Of a stretch of DNA of 5,125 bases, positions 1-4,621 are shown piece after piece. The stretch's first letter is position 1, and the number at the start of each line of letters is the position of its first letter. Position numbers and translations under genes: made by a program. The stretch spans positions 1 through 5,125 of the forward strand of contig JALUVT010000097.1 in assembly GCA_027020325.1 (NCBI GenBank), given 5' to 3'. Source of the stretch: a bacterium (GTDB taxonomy: Bacteria; Patescibacteriota; 4484-211). A model generated the notes under the pieces. It was not told the origin of the DNA. It did not search any database and was given only the letters and a program-made list of their open reading frames with translations.

Positions 1-1699
1 TTCTAGCAAGATTAAAGGCCCAAGGAATATTTAAGAGGTTATTGTTCATAAGAGCCACATCAGCAGTTTCAACCGCTACATCAGAGCCGCCTGCCCCCAT
101 GGCAATACCCACGGTCGAACTGGCCAGTGAAGGCGCGTCGTTTACCCCGTCACCAACCATTGCTATCATTTTATATTTTTTCTTTAATTCATTTATTTTT
201 TTGACCTTCTCATCAGGCAAAAGTGACGCATAAACCATTGCAATCCCCAGTTTTTGGGCAACAAAATTAGCGGCATGTTGATTGTCTCCTGTTAGTATAA
301 CCGGCTTTATACCGAGCATTTTGAGTTTTTTAACGGCCCCCGGTGCTTCATCGCGGATTTTATCAGCAATTGCCAATGCGCCCATTACTTTATTTCCCTT
401 ACTTACCAAAACAACAGTTTTCCCTTGTTTTTCTAAATTTTCTGTTTTTTCTAGAATTTCTTGAGTCGAAATGTTATTGCTTTCGATAAGCTTTAGATTA
501 CCAACACAATGCTCAAGGCCATCACAGACCAAACAAGTTGCCCTGCCGCCTTTGCCGGCAATGTTTTCATATTTTTTCATAATATGCGGAGTAACGCCTC
601 GCTCTTGGGCAAAATCTAGAATGCTTTTTGCCAGCGGGTGTGATGAAAATTTTTCAATCCCTGCTGCATCCGCTAATACCTCTTCTTCGGTAAAGCCATT
701 GAAAGTAACAACATTTGAAATATATGGTTCACCTAAGGTCAAAGTTTTTGTTTTATCAAAGGCAACAGCTCTAATTTTGCTAAGTGCTTCTAAGTATTTT
801 CCGCCTTTTACTAAGACACCGCGTCGTGAAGCGCCCCCAATTGCAGAAGCAATAGATACTGGTGTTGAAATAACAAGGGCGCATGGACAAGCGATTACCA
901 AAAGCGTTAAGGCGCGATAGATCCAATCGGAAAATAACCCGCCAAAAAATAAAGGGGGTATTGCGGCCATCAAAATAGCGCCAATAACCACAGAAGGAGT
1001 ATAGTATTTTGCAAAGATATCGATAAATTCCTGCGCTGGCGCACGCGACCTTTGGGCTTTATCAACCAACTCAACTATTTTAGAAAAAGTAGAATCTTTA
1101 CTCTCTTTTGTCACTTTAACTTCTAAATATCCCTGTCTGTTTAGTGTTCCGGCAAAAACTGGACTACCTTTTTGTTTATCCTTTGGTATAGACTCTCCGG
1201 TAATTGTTGCTTCATCAACTGATGAAGCGCCCTCAACAACAATTCCGTCAAGAGGAATAAGATCACCGGGGCGAATAAGTACAATCTCTCCAATGTGTAC
1301 TTTATCTACAGGTACCTCTCTGCCATCTTTTAGAATTGCAGTTTGGGGAGATCTTTTTATGAGTGTCTCAAGCGCCTTACGGGATCGCTCTACACCAAAT
1401 TCCTCAAAAGCTTCGGCCAAAGAAAAAAAGAAGATGACCGCGGCTGCTTCGGCAAGTTGATTAATATAAATCGCCCCAACAGCCGCTACGATAACCAAAA
1501 AATCTATATTAAGAAATTTCTGTTTCATCAATCCTTTGATTGCTCCAAGAAAAACAAAATAACCGCCAGAAAAAATAGAGATAAGGTAGAGCAGCCGGGC
1601 TGCTTCAGCCATACCTAAAAACCAACTAAAAAACAAAGCAAGTAGAAGGCTTAATCCAGAGATAGTGGTGGAAAATTTTTCCCAATCTAAATTAAACAT
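1..1699 (-). CDS. Heavy-metal P1B-type ATPase, CadA/ZntA-like (C-terminus beyond window)
   Basis: ATP-driven efflux pump of the inner membrane, probably for Zn/Cd/Pb-type divalent metals. The frame reads 566 codons from the ATG at 1697-1699 without a stop and leaves at the left edge; roughly the last 50-80 residues (final two helices) are missing. Seen in order: hydrophobic helices at about 9-57 and 65-100; actuator-domain TGES at 167-170; YYTP at 232-235 opening a helix; metal-site CPC at 271-273; phosphorylation motif DKTKTLT with D315; SHP with H354; nucleotide-site GKG at 382-384; TGDN at 470-473; GDGVND at 516-521. The AKYYTP, PPLFFGG and CPCALVISTP stretches resemble CadA more than copper pumps, but the helix-8 residues that would settle the metal lie off the window. 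There is no N-terminal HMA domain. Two oddities are the Lys in DKTKT (normally DKTGT) and a C389-x2-C392-x4-H397-C398 cluster in the N-domain. An in-frame TAA 9-11 nt upstream rules out a longer start; no ribosome-binding site is visible. Confidence 0.95.
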   Translation of the reverse strand, partial: MFNLDWEKFSTTISGLSLLLALFFSWFLGMAEAARLLYLISIFSGGYFVFLGAIKGLMKQKFLNIDFLVIVAAVGAIYINQLAEAAAVIFFFSLAEAFEEFGVERSRKALETLIKRSPQTAILKDGREVPVDKVHIGEIVLIRPGDLIPLDGIVVEGASSVDEATITGESIPKDKQKGSPVFAGTLNRQGYLEVKVTKESKDSTFSKIVELVDKAQRSRAPAQEFIDIFAKYYTPSVVIGAILMAAIPPLFFGGLFSDWIYRALTLLVIACPCALVISTPVSIASAIGGASRRGVLVKGGKYLEALSKIRAVAFDKTKTLTLGEPYISNVVTFNGFTEEEVLADAAGIEKFSSHPLAKSILDFAQERGVTPHIMKKYENIAGKGGRATCLVCDGLEHCVGNLKLIESNNISTQEILEKTENLEKQGKTVVLVSKGNKVMGALAIADKIRDEAPGAVKKLKMLGIKPVILTGDNQHAANFVAQKLGIAMVYASLLPDEKVKKINELKKKYKMIAMVGDGVNDAPSLASSTVGIAMGAGGSDVAVETADVALMNNNLLNIPWAFNLAR

Positions 1700-1707
1700 A
1701 AAACTTA

Positions 1708-1713
1708 ATTATA
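1708..1713 (-). promoter_or_regulatory. Consensus -10 box before the metal ATPase gene
   Basis: On the minus strand this reads TATAAT and ends 8 nt before the ATG at 1699. The hexamer 17 nt further upstream (TTTCCC) matches the -35 consensus poorly. A start of transcription about 7 nt downstream would fall at the start codon, giving an mRNA with almost no leader. The hexamer is a perfect match, but the region is AT-rich, so chance occurrence cannot be excluded. No metal-regulator operator (an ArsR/SmtB-like or MerR-like dyad) is evident beside it. Confidence 0.5.
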
Positions 1714-1738
1714 TTTTCTTGAAGCACACAGGGAAATG

Positions 1739-1806
1739 TTTAATTTTGACGGTTTTAATGATCTACTCAGTATTTGGTTTTGATTCTTGTTTCCTTTAAT
1801 TTTGAC
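1739..1806. repeat. Pair of 12-bp direct repeats in the gap between tRNA-Pro and the metal ATPase
   Basis: TTTAATTTTGAC occurs exactly at 1739-1750 and again at 1795-1806. An 11-of-12 relative (TTTAATTTTAAC) lies at 1988-1999, inside the proposed tRNA promoter. The surrounding 207-bp gap (1700-1906) holds no gene that I can support. The repeats could be protein-binding sites or remnants of duplicated promoter DNA, but in such AT-rich sequence they may also be chance. Confidence 0.4.
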
Positions 1807-1906
1807 AACCATATTCTTACAAAAGATTGTTAAATAAGTCTTTTTTGTTTGGAATAGATTCGTTATAGTTTTTATCCCTCCTTCTTTAAATCTTGTAGGC
1901 CATTTA

Positions 1907-1983
1907 TGGTCGGGGCGGTGGGACTTGAACCCACGACCTTGCGCACCCCATGCGCACGCGCTAGCCATCTGCGCCACGCCCCG
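1907..1983 (-). tRNA. tRNA-Pro(GGG)
   Basis: Folds as a full 77-nt cloverleaf on the minus strand. The acceptor stem CGGGGCG pairs with CGCCCCG over 7 bp. The D-arm is GCGC/GCGC. The anticodon arm is TGCGC/GCGCA around the loop ATGGGGT, giving anticodon GGG (positions 34-36). The variable loop has 5 nt, and the T-arm is GTGGG-TTCAAGT-CCCAC. The C1-G72 pair, discriminator A73 and G37 next to the anticodon are the identity features of bacterial tRNA-Pro, supporting the assignment independently of the anticodon. The 3' CCA is encoded (1907-1909), so it need not be added afterwards. GGG reads CCC and CCU proline codons. The gene points the same way as the metal ATPase gene, with no clear terminator between them. 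Confidence 0.97.
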
Positions 1984-1991
1984 TTACTTTA

Positions 1992-2019
1992 ATTTTAACA
2001 TTTTTTTTAGCCCCGGCAA
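1992..2019 (-). promoter_or_regulatory. Probable promoter of tRNA-Pro
   Basis: On the minus strand the sequence has a -35-like TTGCCG (2014-2019), a 16-nt spacer and a -10-like TAAAAT (1992-1997) preceded by TGT, which makes an extended -10. The -10 box ends 8 nt before the mature tRNA 5' end, so transcription would start at or just before the mature end, leaving little or no 5' leader for RNase P to remove. This is inferred from consensus and position only. Confidence 0.5.
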
Positions 2020-2079
2020 GAAATTGCTCTCCATTATCCAGGACATAGTATACAGTTTTTTATCTTGGGCCCTTGGAGT

Positions 2080-2088
2080 TGCTATAAT
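2080..2088 (+). promoter_or_regulatory. Strong extended -10 promoter element, TGCTATAAT
   Basis: A perfect extended -10 (TG, one base, TATAAT) reads rightwards. No good -35 lies 16-18 nt upstream, which is usual for extended -10 promoters. A start near 2095 would give a transcript that begins just before the inverted repeats at 2101-2153 and reaches the PH-domain gene at 2230 after about 135 nt of untranslated RNA. A second promoter-like box lies closer to the gene (2210-2218), so this element may drive a long-leader mRNA or a separate small RNA. It is divergent from the tRNA promoter. Confidence 0.5.
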
Positions 2089-2100
2089 GTTTTCTCGTTG

Positions 2101-2153
2101 TACTCCAATAGGAGTAGGTATAAAAGAAGAAGCTTGGTTGTAATACTCCTACT
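2101..2153 (+). promoter_or_regulatory. Two mutually exclusive hairpins in the leader upstream of the PH-domain gene
   Basis: TACTCC (2101-2106) pairs perfectly with GGAGTA (2111-2116) across a 4-nt AATA loop. The same GGAGTA arm, extended to TAGGAGTA (2109-2116), pairs over 8 bp with TACTCCTA (2144-2151) across a 27-nt loop. Only one pairing can exist at a time, the layout seen in attenuators and riboswitch-like leaders. No U-run follows the second stem, so it is not an intrinsic terminator. I recognise no known riboswitch class. The elements may belong to a small RNA, a protein-binding dyad or a regulatory leader. Confidence 0.4.
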
Positions 2154-2209
2154 GCGCAAAGATGAAAAATAAAAATAATTAAATAATTGAAGAATAATAA
2201 TTCAGGCTA

Positions 2210-2218
2210 TGTTAAAAT
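2210..2218 (+). promoter_or_regulatory. Extended -10-like box just before the PH-domain gene
   Basis: TGTTAAAAT (TG, one base, TAAAAT) ends 11 nt before the ATG at 2230. It is the same 9-mer as the -10 region proposed for tRNA-Pro on the other strand. A start about 7 nt downstream would leave a leader of only about 5 nt. No -35 hexamer fits at 16-18 nt; the nearest candidate, TTGAAG, is 20 nt away. Confidence 0.4.
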
Positions 2219-2229
2219 TTTAATTAATA

Positions 2230-2799
2230 ATGGCCCGAGATAAGCCAGTTGCCGCGGCGGGAATTAATTTGGAAAAAGGAGAAAAGCTTTTCCTTCTTGC
2301 CCGGCAACATTGGTATGTTTTCCGCAATCCTTTTTTATTATCCTTTTTTTTCCCGTTTGTTTTGCTTAGTGCTGTTTATTTTCTTGATTATTGGTGGGGG
2401 AGTGCTTTTTGGGCCGAAGCAATAATTCAATTGTTGTTATTTTTAAGCTTTTTTTCTTTTGCAAGTGGGTTATTGTGGTTTTTTTGGCGTTTGTTTTTGT
2501 GGAGTCGTACTTTTTACCTTTTAACTAACCATCGTCTTATTCTTGTTACTCAGGGGGGAATTTTTAATAAGAATCGTCGTGAAATATCCTTGGATATGAT
2601 TCAAGAAGTACGCGTCGAGGTTCGTGGATTACAGGCAGCTTTGTACCGTTTTGGAGATGTTATTGTTCAAATTTCAGCTAAGCAGGCCGAATTAGTTTTG
2701 CCTCAGGTTGGTAACCCTTATTATGTCCAGCGTTTGATTATGCGTTTAGTTCATCGAGACCGGGAAGGAGTTAATAAAGGCGAAGAGAATAGAGATTAA
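2230..2799 (+). CDS. Bacterial PH-domain (DUF304/bPH2-like) membrane protein
   Basis: A 189-residue protein of unknown precise function. Residues 1-32 are cytosolic and end in a conserved-looking HWYVFRNP stretch. Two hydrophobic segments follow at about 33-55 and 63-91, separated by a short aromatic-rich loop. From about 95 onward there is a bacterial PH domain of the DUF304 type: Y96 to R102 reads YLLTNHR, then Q108-GGIF, an ISLDMIQEV strand-turn around 119-127, a RGL turn at 132-134, and a YRFGDVIVQ strand at 139-147. The helix-helix-PH order and TNxR signature are typical of YdbS-like bacterial proteins, whose roles are poorly known; a membrane-surface scaffold or lipid-linked role is only inference. 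The charged tail (REGVNKGEENRD) is probably disordered. The start has no ribosome-binding site but follows a -10-like box. The last 29 bp overlap the end of the opposing PEGA gene. Confidence 0.88.
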   Translation: MARDKPVAAAGINLEKGEKLFLLARQHWYVFRNPFLLSFFFPFVLLSAVYFLDYWWGSAFWAEAIIQLLLFLSFFSFASGLLWFFWRLFLWSRTFYLLTNHRLILVTQGGIFNKNRREISLDMIQEVRVEVRGLQAALYRFGDVIVQISAKQAELVLPQVGNPYYVQRLIMRLVHRDREGVNKGEENRD

Positions 2800-3940
2800 A
2801 TGCTTTTTGGGCGGGGTCAAAGGAGGTTAGGAGAGCTACTTTAGTCCCGCTGGGAAACGGAAAAACATAATCCGCTTGAATAACACCACTAAAAAATTCG
2901 TTTTTATTTTCTCCATCGATTTCAACTAGAATCAATTTTCCCTGTGGGGTATTTAATTGTTCTTTTTCCAAAATAATAAAGTGCCGACTGTCGGGATACC
3001 AAAGAACTTTAATAAATTGACTACGAGGGAAAGAAAAAACAGTCTTTTCCTGAAAATCAGGCTGTTTTGTTTCCCAGGCACGGGTGGGGAGGGTTGTAAA
3101 ATTAGGTTTTAAGTCTATTACGCGGAATAGTTGTTCTTCATCATTATCTTGACGGTAAATTAAAGCATTTTTATCCGGGGACCAAGAATACCAAGGTGCC
3201 CCTTTCACTTTTTCCCGCAAAGAAGGAGGCAAGTTTTGCAATAAAACTTTTTCTTCTTGCTCTAATTCTTTGTTCCACTGGTTTAGTGTTAGTTGAGGAT
3301 TTTTTATTTCTTGGATATTAGCCGTAATAGTGTCTAATAAAAAGGCCTCTGTTGGCGACTCTTGCAGTAAAACTAGTTTACTGTCAGGTGCCCAGTGGAC
3401 CTCCATTTTGCTATATGCAAGATCAGGCTTGTCCTTTATCAAAAGGCGGGGACGATTAATTAAGTTAAAGGGGCGTTCGCTTAGCTCAAGTAACCAAAGC
3501 GAATTTTCTTTTTTCCCTTGAGCTGTGAAAAGAATTTTTTGTCCGTCAGGGCTGAGGATTGGTTTAGTTGTAGTTGTATAGGAAAGAGGTTTAAGTTCAG
3601 GGAATAAAGGTGCTAATAAAGCGTTAATTTTACTGACAACTTCTTGTTCAATTGCTATTTCTTTATACCAAGCATGGTAGCCTTGTTTTTGAATTTTTAC
3701 GCGATAAATTCCTGGTCTAAGGTTGCTGATCGAAGTATTGGTGGCACTATAAGGTTTATCATTGAGATAAACCATTGCTCCATCGGGGGAAGAATTGACA
3801 ACAAGGATTCCCGTTCCTCGAAGGCGACGGCTTTCGAAATCAAATTTGTAACCCCGGGCGAGGTAAAAAATAATAATAAAACTGACGGTTAACAGAAGGC
3901 TTAATATAAGCGAAATTAGGCGCAGTTGAGAGCTTTTCAT
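2771..3940 (-). CDS. Membrane-anchored PEGA domain and beta-propeller protein
   Basis: 389 residues from the chosen ATG at 3938-3940. A signal-anchor helix at about 6-28 is followed by GYKFD. A PEGA domain spans about 44-110, with VVNSSPDGAMVYLN, a LRPGIY turn at 74-79 and KIQKQGYHAW. The rest is a TolB/WD40-like propeller with at least four blade motifs: SPDG (130), APDS (184), SPDK (254) and YPDS (315), and probably a fifth near the C-terminus. A helical insertion rich in Glu and Lys (about 218-247) lies between two blades. PEGA modules are usually extracytoplasmic and TolB-like propellers bind proteins or peptides, so an outward-facing binding or envelope-assembly role is inferred; no catalytic site is seen. 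An upstream in-frame ATG at 3970 would add ten residues, but a perfectly placed extended -10 lies between the two, favouring 3940. It converges on, and overlaps, the PH-domain gene by 29 bp, leaving no room for a terminator between them. Confidence 0.88.
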   Translation of the reverse strand: MKSSQLRLISLILSLLLTVSFIIIFYLARGYKFDFESRRLRGTGILVVNSSPDGAMVYLNDKPYSATNTSISNLRPGIYRVKIQKQGYHAWYKEIAIEQEVVSKINALLAPLFPELKPLSYTTTTKPILSPDGQKILFTAQGKKENSLWLLELSERPFNLINRPRLLIKDKPDLAYSKMEVHWAPDSKLVLLQESPTEAFLLDTITANIQEIKNPQLTLNQWNKELEQEEKVLLQNLPPSLREKVKGAPWYSWSPDKNALIYRQDNDEEQLFRVIDLKPNFTTLPTRAWETKQPDFQEKTVFSFPRSQFIKVLWYPDSRHFIILEKEQLNTPQGKLILVEIDGENKNEFFSGVIQADYVFPFPSGTKVALLTSFDPAQKAFNLYSLRLY

Positions 3941-3947
3941 GTTCAAT

Positions 3948-3956
3948 ATCATACCA
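3948..3956 (-). promoter_or_regulatory. Extended -10 box of the PEGA/propeller gene
   Basis: On the minus strand this reads TGG then TATGAT, an extended -10 that ends 7 nt before the ATG at 3940. Transcription about 7 nt downstream would begin at or next to that ATG, so the mRNA would be leaderless, and the in-frame ATG at 3970 would lie upstream of the transcript. No good -35 is seen. The box sits in the 139-bp divergent region 3941-4079, which otherwise shows only AT-rich sequence and the promoter for the rightward gene. Confidence 0.5.
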
Positions 3957-4039
3957 TAGTCAGGCAGCAAAGTCCTTTTTCCTTTTTATACAAGTAATTC
4001 AAAAATATTATCTGTTTAAACTAAAGTTAATTAATTGTC

Positions 4040-4068
4040 TTGCATGAGAGAGATAGAAGTTTTAGAAT
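4040..4068 (+). promoter_or_regulatory. Sigma70-type promoter of the gene at 4080
   Basis: TTGCAT (4040-4045), a 17-nt spacer and TAGAAT (4063-4068) form the best two-part promoter in the window, with four of six consensus bases in the -35 and five of six in the -10 at the optimal spacing. The -10 ends 11 nt before the ATG at 4080, so the predicted leader is only about 5 nt. The purine run GAGAGAGATAGAAG lies between the boxes and is too far upstream to serve as a ribosome-binding site. Confidence 0.6.
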
Positions 4069-4079
4069 AATAAAAATTA

Positions 4080-4568
4080 ATGTTTACTCAATTTAAGAAA
4101 TTATTTTATTTTTCTTTGCTTTTCTTTTTTCTTTTTTTAGTTTTTTTTGTTTTTAATCCTTGGCCTGATGCTTGGGGGTTTTTAACGATCCAACGCGGTG
4201 AAATAATGCATTTTGAGGCGGCTTCCTCTAAGACGGCAAATCTCTCTCCTTCCCCAATTCCTGCTTTAACTCTTGAAGAAACTCTGGTTAAAGTTGAGGA
4301 AAGCTTGGTTAATAATCCTCAAGATATTTTTGATTTTTTAAGCCAAGAAATACAATCAACTTTTACTCCCGAAGCCTGGGCTACAGCATTGCAGGAAAAT
4401 CCGGTTAAAATTTCTTCTTGGCAAGTAGAACAAATTACTTATTTAACAGCAGATTGGGCTGAGGTACGAGTAAAGCTGATTCTTGCGAACAAAGATGAAA
4501 GTAGTTTTTTGATTGTTTTTCACCGCGAGGACGGTCTTTGGCGTATTTTTGGTACTCAGCCCTTATAG
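4080..4568 (+). CDS. Unrecognised membrane-anchored small protein, possibly NTF2-like
   Basis: 162 residues; I do not recognise a named family. A short basic start (K6, K7) is followed by a very Phe-rich hydrophobic helix at about 8-27. It has no Cys, so it is not a lipoprotein, and no clear cleavage site, so a signal anchor is likely. A Ser/Pro-rich linker follows at about 48-62. The remaining 100 residues look like a compact alpha+beta domain: helices around 64-76 and 80-90, FTPEAW near 95-101, then strands [24 protein letters not shown] and [18 protein letters not shown]. The helix-then-beta-meander ending in DGLWRIFGT resembles NTF2-like or DUF4878-like extracytoplasmic domains, but this is a fold impression only. 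It shares a divergent promoter region with the PEGA gene and precedes mreB by 53 bp on the same strand, so an envelope role is possible. No terminator separates it from mreB. Confidence 0.75.
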   Translation: MFTQFKKLFYFSLLFFFLFLVFFVFNPWPDAWGFLTIQRGEIMHFEAASSKTANLSPSPIPALTLEETLVKVEESLVNNPQDIFDFLSQEIQSTFTPEAWATALQENPVKISSWQVEQITYLTADWAEVRVKLILANKDESSFLIVFHREDGLWRIFGTQPL

Positions 4569-4605
4569 AACAGAATCTGCTGCCGCTCTTAACTTCTTTT
4601 GAGGA

Positions 4606-4614
4606 TGTTATAAT
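4606..4614 (+). promoter_or_regulatory. Extended -10 box directly before mreB
   Basis: TGTTATAAT is a perfect extended -10 ending 7 nt before the ATG at 4622, which would place the transcription start at about the first base of the start codon. No -35 hexamer of quality is seen. The GAGG at 4601-4604 is 17 nt from the ATG, too distant for a normal Shine-Dalgarno site. mreB may also be read through from the gene at 4080. Confidence 0.55.
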
Positions 4615-4621
4615 CAAATTA

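Noticed and set aside
42..920. Three plus-strand open frames of 60-149 codons opposite the metal ATPase
   Set aside because: They lie antisense to a protein whose catalytic motifs are all intact on the minus strand; their Ser/Pro/Phe-rich translations are typical of complementary-strand shadows.
1343..1618. Plus-strand open frame of 91 codons
   Set aside because: Antisense to the N-terminal helices of the ATPase, with no recognisable domain and no ribosome-binding site.
1819..1849. Possible terminator hairpin after tRNA-Pro (ACAAAAGA / TCTTTTTTGT)
   Set aside because: The stem is A/T only, with a mismatch in arm lengths, and no GC-rich stem plus U-run is present on either strand.
1877..1884. 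Strong Shine-Dalgarno-like GAAGGAGG on the minus strand
   Set aside because: No ATG, GTG or TTG follows within about 15 nt, so no gene can be assigned to it.
1705..1977. Minus-strand open frame of 90 codons across the tRNA
   Set aside because: Its first third is the tRNA-Pro gene read as protein; the remainder is low-complexity translation of AT-rich spacer.
1925..2143. Plus-strand open frame of 72 codons, including a possible 18-codon peptide from the ATG at 2087
   Set aside because: It starts inside the antisense strand of the tRNA, and the inner ATG overlaps the -10 box itself, so it could not be on the transcript from that promoter.
2134..2172. Possible 12-codon leader peptide starting at TTG after the first hairpin
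   Set aside because: It has no Shine-Dalgarno site at a suitable distance, uses a rare start codon and shows no run of regulatory codons; too short to support without conservation.
3330..3892. Two plus-strand open frames opposite the PEGA/propeller gene
   Set aside because: Both are antisense to conserved PEGA and propeller motifs and encode no recognisable protein.
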